Counted from the first letter of the stretch, positions 12,398-23,893 are shown. The stretch is 64,000 nucleotides of DNA from Buchnera aphidicola str. G002 (Myzus persicae) (GCF_000521565.1 NZ_CP002701.1:558001-622000), one strand, 5' to 3'. Numbers and translations: made by a program. The notes: generated by a model not told the origin, from the sequence alone.

Positions 12398-13615
12398 TTA
12401 CACATAACATTTTTCTAAAGCATGATAAAAACGTTGCATACCTTCAACAATATCAATCTTATTAATAATTAATGACGGTGCTAGACGAATAACATTATGA
12501 CCAGCTGTAAGAAAAATTACACCTTCTAATAAAGCAGAATTTAATATTTTATGTATTTTATTAGAACAATGTGATTTTAATACAATACCTATTAACAAAC
12601 CACGACCTCGTATCTCTTCAAATAATTGAAAACGTTTATTAATAATATTTAGTTCATAAACGATTTCTTTAAATTTCTTTTCAACTCCAGATAAAACTTT
12701 TTTCGTATCAATAATATTAATAACAGATTCTGCTACAGAACAAGCTAAAGGATTTCCTCCATATGTAGTACCATGAATACCTGGCTTTATAATAGATACA
12801 ATTTTATTTGTAGTTAACATTGCACTTATTGGAAAACCTCCACCTAAAGATTTTGCAAGAGTTAGAATATCTGGAATAATATTGTAATGTTGATAAGAAA
12901 ATAACTTTCCAGTTCTACCAACTCCAGTTTGTATTTCATCAAAAATTAACAGTGCATCGTACTTATTACATAATTCACGTAATTCTTCTATAAATGAAAT
13001 TGTGGCAGGTATGACACCTCCTTCTCCTTGTATTAATTCTACGACTATTGCACAAGTATCGTTATCAATTATATTCTTAACAGTATCAATATCATTAAAT
13101 AAAGCATGTGTTATTCCTAAAGGTTTTGGACCAAAATTATTAGAATATTTTTCTTGACCACCAACAGAAACAGTAAAAAACGTACGTCCGTGAAAGGAAT
13201 TATAGAAAGAAATAATTTTATTTTTTTTTGCGTGATGTGTTTGAGATGCATAATAACGTGCTAGTTTAAAAGCGGCTTCATTGGCTTCTGCACCAGAATT
13301 AGCAAAAAAAACTCGTGTTGCAAAGCTAGAAGAAATTAATTTTTTAGCTAATCTAAGAGCTGGTTCATTAGTAAAAACATTACTTAAATGCCATAACTTT
13401 TTACTTTGTTTTTTTAAAGTTTTATTGAGTACAGGATGACAGTGACCTAGAGATGTAACTGCAATACCTCCAGAAAAATCAATATATTCTTTTCCGGTCT
13501 GATCCCAAAGACGACTCCCTTTTCCCCGTACAGGAACAAAGGGAAGAGGACTATAAACAGGCAAAATTAATTCGTCAAAACTATTTCGTGTCATTAATAC
13601 TTTTTTTGATATCAT
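12398..13615 (-). CDS. argD: Acetylornithine/succinyldiaminopimelate aminotransferase
   Basis: PLP enzyme of arginine synthesis that also serves lysine synthesis (N-succinyl-diaminopimelate step), both relevant to provisioning an aphid host. The 405-residue protein (E. coli 406) has NSGAEANE at 107-114, DEIQTG at 226-231 and the Schiff-base lysine at 255 in LAKSLGGGFP. It is transcribed alone, divergent from tsgA, with a strong hairpin at its 3' end. Confidence 0.96.
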   Translation of the reverse strand: MISKKVLMTRNSFDELILPVYSPLPFVPVRGKGSRLWDQTGKEYIDFSGGIAVTSLGHCHPVLNKTLKKQSKKLWHLSNVFTNEPALRLAKKLISSSFATRVFFANSGAEANEAAFKLARYYASQTHHAKKNKIISFYNSFHGRTFFTVSVGGQEKYSNNFGPKPLGITHALFNDIDTVKNIIDNDTCAIVVELIQGEGGVIPATISFIEELRELCNKYDALLIFDEIQTGVGRTGKLFSYQHYNIIPDILTLAKSLGGGFPISAMLTTNKIVSIIKPGIHGTTYGGNPLACSVAESVINIIDTKKVLSGVEKKFKEIVYELNIINKRFQLFEEIRGRGLLIGIVLKSHCSNKIHKILNSALLEGVIFLTAGHNVIRLAPSLIINKIDIVEGMQRFYHALEKCYV

Positions 13616-13936
13616 TAAATTTCCTAAAAAGTATTTGTTATGATAAAAAACTCTTATAATAATATTTTGATAAACATTTTTAAATATTACTTAAAAAGTG
13701 TAAAGTTTTATTTTCATGACTATAATTCTTTAATTTGATATTAAAAATTAAAAAAGAATTTTAAGTTTTTAAAGTAAAATATACATTATATTGAAAAAAA
13801 ATTAAACTTATTTTATTTATAATTTTCTAAAAAATATTTTGTAAAATATCAGGTGATATATTTAAATTTATGAAAATATAATTAAATGTTACATTATATT
13901 TTATAAATTTTAAAATCTATAAAAAAGGTAATAAAA
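13616..13936. other. Divergent intergenic region argD / tsgA
   Basis: These 321 A/T-rich bases separate divergent genes and must hold both promoters, but I cannot pick a convincing -35/-10 pair or an ARG box. The tsgA end carries AAAGG eight to nine bases before its ATG. No reading frame or stable hairpin is evident. Confidence 0.5.
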
Positions 13937-15106
13937 ATGACTAATATAAATAAAATAGGTCTCACATGGATTAGTTTTTTTTCATATGCATTTACAGGTG
14001 GATTAGTTGTAGTTACAGGAATTATTATGGGAAATATTGCTGATTATTTTCATTTATCCGTATCTAAAATGAGCAATATATTTACTTTTTTAAATGCAGG
14101 AATATTAATAGCAATTTTATTAAATTCTTGGTTAATAGAAACTATATCATTAAAAAAACAATTAATATTTGGTTTTTTTTTAACAGTTATAGCTATAGTA
14201 GGAATTGTTTATAGTCATAGTGTTTTTATATTTTCAATTAATATGTTTATACTTGGTTTAGTAAGTGGAATTACTATGTCAATTGGCACATTTCTGATCA
14301 CTTATCTATATTCAGGATCAAAAAGAGGCTCTAAATTATTATTAACTGATTCCTTTTTTAGTATGTCTGGTATGATTTTTCCTATTGTTAGCGCCTATTT
14401 TTTAGAAAAAAAAATTATTTGGTATTGGACCTATATCTCTATAGGAGGAATATATTTATTAATTCTTATTTTATCAATAATCTTTCATTTTCCAAAATTA
14501 AAAAATAATACTCATCAGCATGAAAAAGTAAAAGAAAATTGGAATCTTAATATAATATTATTATCAATTTCAGCATTACTTTATATATTAGGACAATTAG
14601 GTTTTATTTCTTGGGTACCACAATACGCTACTGAAATTATCAATATTGATATTAAAAAAACTGGCAATTTAGTTAGTAGTTTTTGGATGTCTTATATGAT
14701 CGGTATGTGGTTTTTTAGTTTTATCATTAAATTTTTTAGCTTACACCGTATATTTATATTTCTAACAGGTATTTCTTCTATTCTTATGTATTTTTTTATA
14801 CACATCCAAAATTATATATTTTTACAATGTATTATTGTTAGTCTAGGTTTTTTTTCTAGTGCTATCTATACTATAATTATAACATTAGCCTCATTACAAA
14901 CAAAAAATCCTTCACCAAAATTAATTAATTTAATTTTATTGTTTGGAACTATAGGAACTTTACTTACATTTATTGTAACTAGTCCTATTGTTGAGAAAAA
15001 AGGATTATATACGACTTTATTTAGTGCCAATATATTTTATGGTGTAGTATTTTTACTATCTATATTAATTTATATTAATACAAAATATAGAAAGAATTTT
15101 ATATAA
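13937..15106 (+). CDS. tsgA: TsgA-like major facilitator superfamily transporter
   Basis: Inner-membrane protein of the major facilitator superfamily; 389 residues against 393 in E. coli TsgA. About 12 hydrophobic segments are visible, starting TWISFFSYAFTGGLVVVTGI, with the polar central loop HFPKLKNNTHQHEKVKENW near residue 190. Its substrate is unknown in E. coli, and its retention in a reduced genome suggests a real transport role. E. coli tsgA also lies in the trpS/fkpA neighbourhood. Confidence 0.9.
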   Translation: MTNINKIGLTWISFFSYAFTGGLVVVTGIIMGNIADYFHLSVSKMSNIFTFLNAGILIAILLNSWLIETISLKKQLIFGFFLTVIAIVGIVYSHSVFIFSINMFILGLVSGITMSIGTFLITYLYSGSKRGSKLLLTDSFFSMSGMIFPIVSAYFLEKKIIWYWTYISIGGIYLLILILSIIFHFPKLKNNTHQHEKVKENWNLNIILLSISALLYILGQLGFISWVPQYATEIINIDIKKTGNLVSSFWMSYMIGMWFFSFIIKFFSLHRIFIFLTGISSILMYFFIHIQNYIFLQCIIVSLGFFSSAIYTIIITLASLQTKNPSPKLINLILLFGTIGTLLTFIVTSPIVEKKGLYTTLFSANIFYGVVFLLSILIYINTKYRKNFI

Positions 15107-15146
15107 AATATTTTTCCAAATGTATTAATCTAATTTTATTTTTAAA

Positions 15147-15179
15147 AAATAAACTAGAAAAAATATTTCTGGTTTATTT
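15147..15179. terminator. Shared terminator between convergent tsgA and trpS
   Basis: Bases 15147-15160 and 15166-15179 form a 14-bp stem with one G-T wobble and a 5-base loop. The second arm contains the trpS stop codon (15174-15176). A-rich and T-rich flanks on both sides fit bidirectional termination. Confidence 0.6.
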
Positions 15180-16196
15180 AAAAAAAGAAAACAATCCTAA
15201 TTTAGAATATATGTTCTGTATCGTTTTTTCGGATTTTAATTGTGCTTTTATTGCTCCCTCATAAGCTATTTTTTTTAAATAAGATTCATCACTACGATAT
15301 TTAATATAAGATTTTTGTAATTTAGATAAAAAATTAGACAAATGAGTTGCAACCATATTTTTGAATTCAGCATACATTACACCTTCTAATTCTTTTGATA
15401 AAACGTTAATTTCTTTATTAGTAATAGCAGAAAATATTTCTAATAAATTTGAAATTCCTGGTTTTTTTTCTATATCATAATATATTTTAGATAATTTTTC
15501 AGAATCGGTAACAGCATTTTTTATTTTTAAAATAACATCTGATATATCATCTAATAAAAAAATAACATTTTTTTTATTAATATCAGATTTAGACATTTTT
15601 TTTCTTGGTTCTAATAAACTCATTATCTTTGAACCATATTGACTAATTAAAGGTGTAGGTAATGTAAATATTTTTCCATATAACGCATTAACACGATGAG
15701 CTATTTTCCGTGTTAATTCTAAATGTTGTTTTTGATCTTGTCCTACTGGAACAAAATTAGTTTGATATAATAGAATATCTGACGCCATCAAAATAGGATA
15801 ATTAAATAAACCTACATTTGTTTTTTTTATATAATTATTTTCTGTTATTCTTTTAATTTTAAATTGGGTCATTCGAAGTAATTCTGAAAATTGACTAAAA
15901 CAATTTAAAATCCAATTTAATTGACTATGTTGATAAACATGCGATTGAACAAAAATAATACTTTTATTTGGATCTACTCCACAAGCTAAATAAAAAGATA
16001 ACGTATCTAATATTGATTCTTTTAAAGAAAAATTTTTTTTTTGTATAGTCAGAGAATGTAAATCTGCAATACAATATAAGCATTCATAATCATTTTGCAT
16101 TTGAGACCAATGACGCATAGTGCCTATATAATTTCCAATAGTTAATTTTCCAGATGGCTGTACGGCACTGAATAAAATCGGTTTATGAAAAATCAT
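15174..16196 (-). CDS. trpS: Tryptophanyl-tRNA synthetase
   Basis: Class I synthetase charging tRNA-Trp. From the ATG at 16196 it gives 340 residues beginning MIFHKPILFSAVQPSGKLTI; a longer in-frame start would overlap rpe and adds no homology. The HIGH-like motif is TIGNYIG (19-25) and the KMSKS motif is complete in PRKKMSKSD. The coding strand has a run of 10 A (plus 16033-16042) in an intact frame. Downstream of rpe as in E. coli. Confidence 0.95.
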   Translation of the reverse strand: MIFHKPILFSAVQPSGKLTIGNYIGTMRHWSQMQNDYECLYCIADLHSLTIQKKNFSLKESILDTLSFYLACGVDPNKSIIFVQSHVYQHSQLNWILNCFSQFSELLRMTQFKIKRITENNYIKKTNVGLFNYPILMASDILLYQTNFVPVGQDQKQHLELTRKIAHRVNALYGKIFTLPTPLISQYGSKIMSLLEPRKKMSKSDINKKNVIFLLDDISDVILKIKNAVTDSEKLSKIYYDIEKKPGISNLLEIFSAITNKEINVLSKELEGVMYAEFKNMVATHLSNFLSKLQKSYIKYRSDESYLKKIAYEGAIKAQLKSEKTIQNIYSKLGLFSFFK

Positions 16197-16218
16197 TTTA
16201 CATCCTGTATCAAAAATA

Positions 16219-16905
16219 TTAATGAATAGATCTTGAATGAGCATGCTTCAATTCTTTTCTAATTTTTTTAATTATAAGATCATAATTAGAATATTTAAAT
16301 AATCCAGACCCTATAACAAAAGAATTTGCACCAGAAAATGCTATTTCAGCAATATTATCTAATTTGACGCCACCATCTACCTGCAGAATAATATCTAAAA
16401 AATTCTTATCGATAATTTTTCTTACTTGACGTAGTTTATTAAACGTCGATGGTAAAAAAGACTGATTTCCAAATCCTGGATTTACTGACATTAAAAGAAT
16501 TAAATCTAGTTTTTCTAATATATAATCAAGAAAATTAAGTGGTGTAGTAGGATTTAGTGCAAGTCCAGCTTTACATCCAGATTCTTTAATCAGCTGTAGT
16601 GTTCTTTCAATATGTTCTGTCGCTTCGGGATGAAAAGTAATAAAAGTAGCTCCAGCTTTAGCAAACTGAGGAATCAAGTTATCTACTGGTTTCACCATTA
16701 AATGTACATCAATCGGTGCTATTATATTATAATTACGTAATGATTCTAAAATCATTGGACCCATTGTTAAATTAGGTACATAGTGATTATCCATAACATC
16801 AAAATGTATTAAATCACCACCTGCATCTATTACTTTTTGTGTATCTTCTCCTAAACGCGCAAAATCAGCAGATAAAATTGATGGAGCTAAAAAAAATTTT
16901 TTCAT
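16219..16905 (-). CDS. rpe: Ribulose-phosphate 3-epimerase
   Basis: TIM-barrel enzyme of the pentose phosphate pathway interconverting ribulose-5-P and xylulose-5-P. The 228 residues start [20 protein letters not shown] and include metal and catalytic segments [28 protein letters not shown] and the catalytic-Asp motif QVDGGV. Length matches E. coli (225). It stops 22 bases before trpS. Confidence 0.96.
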   Translation of the reverse strand: MKKFFLAPSILSADFARLGEDTQKVIDAGGDLIHFDVMDNHYVPNLTMGPMILESLRNYNIIAPIDVHLMVKPVDNLIPQFAKAGATFITFHPEATEHIERTLQLIKESGCKAGLALNPTTPLNFLDYILEKLDLILLMSVNPGFGNQSFLPSTFNKLRQVRKIIDKNFLDIILQVDGGVKLDNIAEIAFSGANSFVIGSGLFKYSNYDLIIKKIRKELKHAHSRSIH

Positions 16906-17305
16906 CTTAATTTTCCTTTCTTTATTACAAATTAGTTATATCTAGAATCTAAAAAGATAATGTCCCTACTAAATATAAAGATAATATCTTGCATTATTTT
17001 TTTAACTTTAAATACTACAACACATAGAATGTTTAGATTTTACAATATATAAAAAATCTTTTTGATTCAACTAATATGTTAATGAAATATTGGATTTAAT
17101 ACCAGAAAAGGAATAGATATTTTTAAAATAAATTCTATAATTGATACTAGTCTTTCATACTTATAAAAAATTAAAATGATTATAGTTATATCATAGTTTA
17201 AAAAAAATAATTTAAATTCTTTTTTTTAAATTATATCAATATCATTTATTATGATAAAATCTTAATTTAAATAGAAAATAAGCAATTTTTTTGAAAACTA
17301 TTTAG

Positions 17306-17324
17306 ACTGCTATAAAATAGCAGT
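17306..17324. terminator. Hairpin downstream of aroB, possible terminator
   Basis: ACTGCTAT (17306-17313) and ATAGCAGT (17317-17324) form a perfect 8-bp stem. It is relatively G/C-rich against its surroundings and lies about 415 bases after the aroB stop. On the minus strand a T-run is only present some 8 bases after the stem, so termination activity is uncertain. Confidence 0.3.
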
Positions 17325-17602
17325 AGAATAAAAAAATAAAAGTATAATTTATTAGATATAAAAAGAAAAAAATCTTTTACAGTCAATTAAACATTATCAC
17401 TATAAGTATTAAAAAAATATGGTTCTCATTAGAAAAAATTAATTTAATACGCAGTTACAAAAAATTTTAAGATAAACATCTCACATTAAATTGTATCGTT
17501 CTATCTATTTTGAAAAAAATTTTTTCTTGAAACAAGTTTACATATTTTATTTTTTAAAAATTTAAAAAATATTAAAATATTTATATCGTTATTTTTACTT
17601 CC

Positions 17603-17674
17603 TATAGTTTTATTTTTATAAAAAATATTAATTAAAAAATAAAATATGTAATTTCTGAAAAGAATAAAACTATA
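17603..17674. repeat. 12-bp inverted repeat in aroB-rpe gap
   Basis: TATAGTTTTATT at 17603-17614 is exactly repeated in inverse orientation at 17663-17674, 48 bases apart. It may simply be chance in A/T-rich DNA or a long-loop structure in the 3' end of the aroKB transcript. Confidence 0.3.
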
Positions 17675-17740
17675 AGAGCAAAAAAATAATTATAAAAAAA
17701 ATATATATAAAAATTTTATTAATTTGAAAAAATAAAAAGA

Positions 17741-18823
17741 TTATTGAGAATCTTTAATCGCGGTTAAAATGATATTTTTATCTACATTACTATAAATTTC
17801 TGCTTTTCCAATAGATAATGGTAAAACTAATCTAATTTCTCCTGAGATTACTTTTTTATCTCTCATCATATAGGGAATATATGAAGCTGCCGACATATTT
17901 TTTGGTCCTTTTACTGGCAAACCTGTTCTTTTTAACAACATAAGTATTCTTTTAAAATCTGATTTTTTCAAATACCCAAGTAATTCTGAAGTACGAGCAG
18001 ACATGATCATACCTACTGATATAGCTTCTCCATGTAACCAATTACCATATCCAGCATGAACTTCAATCGCATGACCATAAGTATGACCTAAATTTAACAA
18101 TGCTCGAAAATTATTTTCTCTTTCATCAAGAGAAATTAATTTAGCTTTTAGTTCGCAGCATTTTTTTATACAATAAGATATTGATTTATAATCAAGTGAT
18201 AAAACGGTTTCAATATTCTCTTCTAACCAAGAAAAAAAATTTTCATCAAAAATAATCGCGTATTTAATTACTTCTGCCATACCAGATACTAACTCATTAT
18301 ACGGTAGTGTTTTTAAACAATCAATATCAATAATAACAGAAGATGGTTGCCAAAAAGAACCAATCATATTTTTACCAAGTAAATGATTAACAGATGTTTT
18401 TCCACCAATCGAAGCATCAACTTGAGATAACAGTGTAGTTGGAATTTGAATAAAACGCACACCTCTTTGATAAACTGATGCTGCAAATCCAGTTAAATCG
18501 CCTATTACTCCTCCACCTAATGCGATTAAAGTTGTGTCACGAGAATGCTTTTTTTCTAATAAAGCAGAAATAATTAATTCCATTTCATTTAATGATTTAT
18601 ACTGTTCTCCATCAGAAAGAATCACTTGATCTATTTTTATTCCAGATTTTCTTAAATGATAAAAAACTTTATCTTTTAGAAGATTAGCTAATGTTTTGTT
18701 CGTGACTAACATAGCTTGATTTCCAGGCTTCAAAGGCCAGAAGATATTATCTTCTTGAATAATTCCAGCACCTATACTAATAGGATAACTACGTTTTCCT
18801 AGAATAACTTTTAACTGTTCCAC
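17741..18823 (-). CDS. aroB: 3-dehydroquinate synthase
   Basis: Second step of the shikimate pathway (DAHP to 3-dehydroquinate), needed for phenylalanine and tryptophan supply. The 360 residues (E. coli 362) include the NAD-binding [40 protein letters not shown] and zinc ligands in [11 protein letters not shown] and NWLHGEA. It follows aroK by 41 bases, the E. coli arrangement. Confidence 0.96.
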   Translation of the reverse strand: MEQLKVILGKRSYPISIGAGIIQEDNIFWPLKPGNQAMLVTNKTLANLLKDKVFYHLRKSGIKIDQVILSDGEQYKSLNEMELIISALLEKKHSRDTTLIALGGGVIGDLTGFAASVYQRGVRFIQIPTTLLSQVDASIGGKTSVNHLLGKNMIGSFWQPSSVIIDIDCLKTLPYNELVSGMAEVIKYAIIFDENFFSWLEENIETVLSLDYKSISYCIKKCCELKAKLISLDERENNFRALLNLGHTYGHAIEVHAGYGNWLHGEAISVGMIMSARTSELLGYLKKSDFKRILMLLKRTGLPVKGPKNMSAASYIPYMMRDKKVISGEIRLVLPLSIGKAEIYSNVDKNIILTAIKDSQ

Positions 18824-18864
18824 AATTTTTTACACTCCATTAATTGTTTGTTTGAAGCAGTTTA

Positions 18865-19386
18865 TTATATTTTTTCTAATAAACGAATTATATTAAATGC
18901 TACAGATTTAGCACTTTGTTCATCAGTTTGAACTGTTATATCGGCAATTTCTTTGTATAAAGGATTTCTTTCATAGGCTAAATTTTCTAATATAATACGG
19001 TTGGAAGTAGAAACTTGTAATAATGGTCTCTTCTTGTCTCTTTGAGTGCGTAATAATTGTTTCTCAATAGTAGTTTCTAAATAAATAACAATACCACGAG
19101 CTGAAAGAAAGTTGCGAGTTTCCTTAAATTTAACTGAACCTCCACCTGTCGCAAGTACAATACCTTGTTTTTTAGTTAATTCATTAATAATTTTTCGTTC
19201 TCTAATACGAAAACCATTTTCACCTTCTACATCAAAAACCCAACTTATATCAGCACCCGTACGCTTTTCAATCTCTTGATCAGAATCAAAAAATTCCATA
19301 TTAAGTTGTTGAGATAATTGACGACCAATAGTACTTTTTCCAGCACCCATAGGTCCAATTAGAAAGATGTTTCGTTTTTCTGCCAT
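18865..19386 (-). CDS. aroK: Shikimate kinase I
   Basis: ATP-dependent phosphorylation of shikimate. The 173 residues equal E. coli AroK. Walker A is GPMGAGKST (11-19), followed by shikimate-binding [24 protein letters not shown] and ATGGGSV. It is the first gene of an aroK-aroB unit. Confidence 0.96.
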   Translation of the reverse strand: MAEKRNIFLIGPMGAGKSTIGRQLSQQLNMEFFDSDQEIEKRTGADISWVFDVEGENGFRIRERKIINELTKKQGIVLATGGGSVKFKETRNFLSARGIVIYLETTIEKQLLRTQRDKKRPLLQVSTSNRIILENLAYERNPLYKEIADITVQTDEQSAKSVAFNIIRLLEKI

Positions 19387-19854
19387 GTTTTTATTACTAA
19401 GATAATTCGTTAATAATACCAGTGCTCAGCATATTTTGCTGGCACGACATAAATAAAAATTCAAATTAGAATAAAATTAATTTTTAAAGAAATAATATAT
19501 ATGTTTTCACATATATTAAAAATATTTAATTTTTATATTCTATTAATAAATTGATTCTAAATGAAGACTGTAAATATATTTTAAAAAATTTCTTTTATAA
19601 TTGTTTCATTAATAAATTTTATCCTTTAAGTTAATTAAAAAAATTTTAAAACATTCTATCAGAATCTAGATAATTTTTTCTATCTTTCTTCTTTAAAATA
19701 TATATATTTTATATTTTTTTAATCTATAGAAAACTTTATTATCAATATTTAATTTACTTTAATGAAGCAAAAAACTTGACGTATTTATTTTTTTTAGTTT
19801 AAAATATTAAACTAAATGCAAAAATTTTTTTTAGTATAACACATAAATATACAT
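19387..19854. other. Intergenic region aroK / tRNA-Ser
   Basis: These 468 A/T-rich bases lie between divergent aroK and tRNA-Ser. The tRNA-Ser promoter occupies 19776-19805. The aroK promoter is not obvious. I see no gene remnant I can name. Confidence 0.6.
19776..19805 (+). promoter_or_regulatory. Promoter of tRNA-Ser(GGA)
   Basis: TTGACG (19776-19781) and TAAAAT (19800-19805) are each one mismatch from sigma-70 consensus with an 18-base spacer. Transcription would begin near 19812, about 43 bases before the mature tRNA. Confidence 0.6.
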
Positions 19855-19939
19855 GGTGAGATGTCCGAGAGGCTTAAGGAACACGCCTGGAAAGCGTGTA
19901 TACGGCAACGTATCAAGGGTTCGAATCCCTTTCTCACCA
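19855..19939 (+). tRNA. serW: tRNA-Ser (anticodon GGA)
   Basis: An 85-base class II tRNA. Acceptor GGTGAGA pairs with TCTCACC, the anticodon loop CTGGAAA gives GGA (reads UCC and UCU), there is a long variable arm, and the T-loop is TTCGAAT. The CCA end is not encoded. The base after the acceptor is A where E. coli tRNA-Ser has G. Gene name by anticodon equivalence with E. coli. Confidence 0.95.
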
Positions 19940-19972
19940 AAATTTTTATATTACTTTTACTATAAAAAATAC

Positions 19973-20686
19973 TTATTTTATTAATAAAGCTGACTCTAAA
20001 GCTATTTTAATCATATTATTAAAACTTAATTCTCTATCTTTTGATGAAAGACTCTCTCCATTTAAAATATGATCCGAAACGGTACATATAGATAAAGCTT
20101 TTGCTTTTAATTCTGCTGCTACTCCATATATTCCAGAAGTCTCCATGTCTATAGCTAAAATATTGTATTTTTTTAAAATATCTAACATTTTTTTATCGTC
20201 ATTATAAAACGAATCTGTTGTAAAAAAATTACCAACACAAACTTTTATCTTCATTTTTTTTATAACTTCTACAGCCTGACAAATCATGTCAAAATCAGCG
20301 ATTGCAGAAAAATCATGATTATTAAATTTTATTCTATTAAATTTAGAATCAGTCGATGCACCCATACATATAACTACATCACGTAGTGATATGTCATCTC
20401 TTAAAGTACCACAAGTTCCTATACGAATAATTTTTTTTACATTATATTCTAAAATTAATTCTCTAACATAAAGAGATGCTGATGGTATTCCTATACCATG
20501 ACTCATCACCGAAATTTTTTTATTTTTAAAAAATCCAGTATAAGCTAACATTAAGCGAGTTTTATTAATTTGAATACAATCATCTAAATATTTTTCAGCA
20601 ATATATTTTGCTCGCACAGGATCACCTGGCATAAGCACTATATCTGAAAAATCGTTTTTTTTACTATCAATATGAGGTGTAGGCAC
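19973..20686 (-). CDS. deoD: Purine nucleoside phosphorylase DeoD-type
   Basis: Reversible phosphorolysis of purine (deoxy)nucleosides. The 237 residues (E. coli 239) start MPTPHIDSKKNDFSDIVLMP and include phosphate-binding GDPVRAKYIA and RIGTCGTLRD, the ribose-binding MET segment AIDMETSGIYGVA and catalytic SDHIL. It follows deoB by 47 bases as in the E. coli deo operon. Confidence 0.95.
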   Translation of the reverse strand: MPTPHIDSKKNDFSDIVLMPGDPVRAKYIAEKYLDDCIQINKTRLMLAYTGFFKNKKISVMSHGIGIPSASLYVRELILEYNVKKIIRIGTCGTLRDDISLRDVVICMGASTDSKFNRIKFNNHDFSAIADFDMICQAVEVIKKMKIKVCVGNFFTTDSFYNDDKKMLDILKKYNILAIDMETSGIYGVAAELKAKALSICTVSDHILNGESLSSKDRELSFNNMIKIALESALLIK

Positions 20687-20733
20687 AAATTTTTTCCTTT
20701 TTTATTTACATGATATAACAGCATTTATAAGAT

Positions 20734-21957
20734 TTAAAGCATGTTTTGACCATATGACATATTAGATAATAAAAAATACTTAGCAATAGTTTGTCCTATA
20801 TCAGCAAAAGTTTTACGATGACCCAAAAAATGTGTTTTAATACCTGGTGAATAAATTAATATAGGAATATTTTCTCGAGTATGATCTGTTCCTGTCCAAG
20901 TTGGATCACATCCATGATCTGCTGTTAAAATTAATAAATCTGTTTTTTTTACTAAATTAATAATTTTAGATAATTTATCGTCAAAAAACTCTAAACCTTT
21001 AGCGTATCCAGAAATATCTCGACGATGACCCCAATTTGAATCAAAATCTACTAAATTAGTAAATATAAGAGTATTATTTTTAGAACGTTTTATTTCGTTA
21101 ATAGTAGAATTACATAATTCATCTAAACCAGTAGCTTTTATATTTTTACTTATTCCTATTCCACCATAGATATCAGAAGTTTTGCCAATTGCGATTACTA
21201 GTCCTTGTTTCTCATTTATTAGTTTTTCTAATACTGTTGTAGAAAAAGGTTTTATTGAAAAATCACGTCTATTACCAGTACGCTTAAAATTATATTTGTC
21301 ATTTCCAATAAATGGTCTTGCAATAACTCTAGCCACTTTATATTCATACTTATCTAAAATAGTACGAATGATTTTACATAATTGATAAAGATTTGATAAA
21401 CCAAAAAAAACTTCATGACATGCCACTTGTAAAACAGAATCAGATGAAGTATATAAAATAGGTTGTCTTGTTTTAATATGTTCTTCTCCTAAAGAATTTA
21501 TGATATCAGTTCCTGATGCGTGGCAATTTCCAATACAACCTATTAATTGAGCTTCTTGTATAATTTTTTTTAAAAGTATATCAGGAAAACTATTATGTTT
21601 TTTTTTAAAATAACACCAATCATCTAAAACTGGTACTCCTGAAATTTCCCAATGTCCTGAAGTAGTATCTTTTCCAGAAGAAATTTCACTAGCAAAACCA
21701 TAACTGGCAATAATATCTTTTCTTTTATCAAGTCCTAAAGGATAGTTTCCTGTAGATTTTTTATATGCTTCTGCTATTCCTAATTTAATTAAATTAGGAA
21801 TATTTAAAATACCTTCTCGACCTATATTAGCTTGACCTAAAAAACACTTTTCAGCTATATGTCCAAATGTATCTGCACCAATGTCATTAAATTTATGAGC
21901 ATCAGAACTAAAACCTATACCAAAAGAATCTAACACAATTAAAAAAATTCGTTTCAT
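20734..21957 (-). CDS. deoB: Phosphopentomutase
   Basis: Interconverts (deoxy)ribose-1-phosphate and -5-phosphate, linking nucleoside salvage to the pentose phosphate pathway. The 407 residues equal E. coli. Metal-binding segments of the alkaline-phosphatase superfamily are visible: IVLDSFGIG (N-terminus), [11 protein letters not shown] with the catalytic Thr, and [20 protein letters not shown]. With deoD it forms the remaining part of the deo operon; deoC and deoA are not here. Confidence 0.95.
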   Translation of the reverse strand: MKRIFLIVLDSFGIGFSSDAHKFNDIGADTFGHIAEKCFLGQANIGREGILNIPNLIKLGIAEAYKKSTGNYPLGLDKRKDIIASYGFASEISSGKDTTSGHWEISGVPVLDDWCYFKKKHNSFPDILLKKIIQEAQLIGCIGNCHASGTDIINSLGEEHIKTRQPILYTSSDSVLQVACHEVFFGLSNLYQLCKIIRTILDKYEYKVARVIARPFIGNDKYNFKRTGNRRDFSIKPFSTTVLEKLINEKQGLVIAIGKTSDIYGGIGISKNIKATGLDELCNSTINEIKRSKNNTLIFTNLVDFDSNWGHRRDISGYAKGLEFFDDKLSKIINLVKKTDLLILTADHGCDPTWTGTDHTRENIPILIYSPGIKTHFLGHRKTFADIGQTIAKYFLLSNMSYGQNML

Positions 21958-22012
21958 TATTAAATATCCAGAAATTATTTTTTTAAAAAATAACTATTTT
22001 ATTTTGAAAGTA

Positions 22013-23608
22013 TTACTGTTCTCTAATATTATCAAAAAAAATATCAGAATTTTTATTCATAACTATTTTTAAATTAGCTTGACTAGGGGCTAAATATATT
22101 AAACTATCTGAACTATCATAAGCTAAAAAAGAATTATAGTGTTTTATAAAATTATTAATACTACTATGCTTATCAGATCTAATCCAACGTGCAAGAACAA
22201 TATTAATTTTTTTATATATAGCATCTACATTATACTCAATTCTTAAACGTTCTATCACAACATCAAATTGTAATATTCCAATAGCTCCTAAAATTAAATT
22301 ATTATTAGTTATCGGGCGAAAAACTTGAATAGCTCCTTCCTCTGATAGCTGAATCAAACCTTTTATTAATTGTTTTTGTTTAAGAGGGTTTTTTAAATAA
22401 ATACAACGAAATATCTCTGGAGAAAAACTAGGTATGCCAACAAAATTAATTTCTTCTCCTTCAGTAAAAGTATCTCCAATTTTAATGGTTCCATGATTAT
22501 GTAATCCTATTACATCTCCCGGATAAGCGTTTTCTATAGACAATCGATCTCCTGCTAAAAAAGAAAATACATTAGAAATTGTTATGTCTTTTTTAGTTCG
22601 TACATGTCTTAATTTCATCCCTTTTTTATATTGTCCGGAAACAATTCTCATGAAAGCTATTCTATCACGGTGTTTTAAATCCATATTAGCTTGAATTTTA
22701 AATATAAAACCCGTAAAATTTTTTTCTTCAGGCTTAACTATACGTTTGTTACTTTTGCGGTATAGAGGAGGTGGTGCCCATGTAATCAAACTACTTAATA
22801 AGTGATCAATGCCAAAATTTCCAAGTGCACTACCAAAAAAAACAGGTGTTAACATACCTTTTAAAAAATTTTGATTATTAAATTTAGGATATATACTAAT
22901 AATTAATTCTAATTCTTGATATATTTGTTGTGATAAATCTATTCCAATATATTTATTTAAAAAAACATCAGATAAATTAGAATATTTTTGAAAATCTATA
23001 AAAAAATTTTTTTTTAGGTCCTTGTTTTTATACAAATAAATTATTTTATCAGCAATATGATAAACCCCTCTGAAATTTTGACCACAACTAATAGGCCACG
23101 TAATAGGAATACAATTTAAATTTAATTCTTTTTCAATTTCATCTAAAAGTTCTATTGGTTCTCGACTATCACGGTCTAATTTATTAATAAAAGTAATAAT
23201 TGGAGTATTATGAATACGTGTGACATCTATTAATTTTTTTGTTCTTTCTTCTATACCTTTAGCTGCATCAATAACAACCACACAACAATCTACAGCAGTC
23301 ATAATACGATATGTATCTTCTGAAAAATCTTCGTGTCCAGGAGTATCTAATAAATTTATTAAAATATTTTTATATTTAAATTGCATTACAGAAGTAGTTA
23401 CTGAAATACCTCGTTGCTTTTCAATACTCATCCAGTCTGATTTAGCATATTTTCCATTTCCTCTACCTTTAATTGTGCCAGAAGTACGAATGATCTTTCC
23501 AAATAATAACATTTTTTCAGTAATAGTAGTTTTTCCAGCATCAGGATGAGAAATTATAGCAAAAGTTCTTCTTTTACTACATTCCTGTTTATAATTTAAG
23601 TTAAACAT
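22013..23608 (-). CDS. prfC: Peptide chain release factor 3
   Basis: GTPase RF3, recycling RF1/RF2 after termination. From 23608 the protein is 531 residues and aligns with the E. coli N-terminus at [20 protein letters not shown]; an in-frame ATG four codons upstream is possible. G3 is [16 protein letters not shown] and G4 INKLDRD. It precedes deoB by 55 bases on the same strand. Confidence 0.93.
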   Translation of the reverse strand: MFNLNYKQECSKRRTFAIISHPDAGKTTITEKMLLFGKIIRTSGTIKGRGNGKYAKSDWMSIEKQRGISVTTSVMQFKYKNILINLLDTPGHEDFSEDTYRIMTAVDCCVVVIDAAKGIEERTKKLIDVTRIHNTPIITFINKLDRDSREPIELLDEIEKELNLNCIPITWPISCGQNFRGVYHIADKIIYLYKNKDLKKNFFIDFQKYSNLSDVFLNKYIGIDLSQQIYQELELIISIYPKFNNQNFLKGMLTPVFFGSALGNFGIDHLLSSLITWAPPPLYRKSNKRIVKPEEKNFTGFIFKIQANMDLKHRDRIAFMRIVSGQYKKGMKLRHVRTKKDITISNVFSFLAGDRLSIENAYPGDVIGLHNHGTIKIGDTFTEGEEINFVGIPSFSPEIFRCIYLKNPLKQKQLIKGLIQLSEEGAIQVFRPITNNNLILGAIGILQFDVVIERLRIEYNVDAIYKKINIVLARWIRSDKHSSINNFIKHYNSFLAYDSSDSLIYLAPSQANLKIVMNKNSDIFFDNIREQ

Positions 23609-23893
23609 ATATACGCTCATTTAAAGTATTTTATATCAAAAATATAATTTATTTTATTAAAAAAATAGTTTCAAAAATATATTTAATAAGATCTCATTAT
23701 AAGTAATCTTGATTTATTTTAAAAAAACAGTAAAATTATAAAAATTTATAATGTAAATTATATCTATAATACTTATTATTTATTTTTATATTTTAAAAAA
23801 GTAGTTTTTATTATAAAACTCTTTCTTACAATTTGTGAAATTTTAAAAATCATATCAAAACATTTTCAATAAATAATAAAAAGAGTTTTTGAA

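Larger units (their letters stand above)
16906..17740. other. 835-base gene-free region between aroB and rpe
   Basis: In E. coli the order is aroK-aroB-damX-dam-rpe, so this is where damX and dam would be. I see no open frame above about 60 codons and no recognisable Dam motif. It contains a small hairpin at 17306-17324 and a 12-bp inverted repeat at 17603-17614 / 17663-17674. It is best read as decayed DNA plus the rpe promoter. Confidence 0.7.

Noticed and set aside
16197..16244. Longer trpS N-terminus
   Set aside because: The extra 16 residues overlap the 3' end of rpe and match no TrpRS; the start at 16196 fits the family.
17603..17674. Inverted repeat as insertion-sequence ends
   Set aside because: Only 12 bp A/T-rich arms, 48 bases between them, no transposase frame, no target duplication.
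23220..23549. 109-residue antisense ORF over prfC
   Set aside because: Opposite the conserved RF3 GTPase domain; shadow of codon usage.
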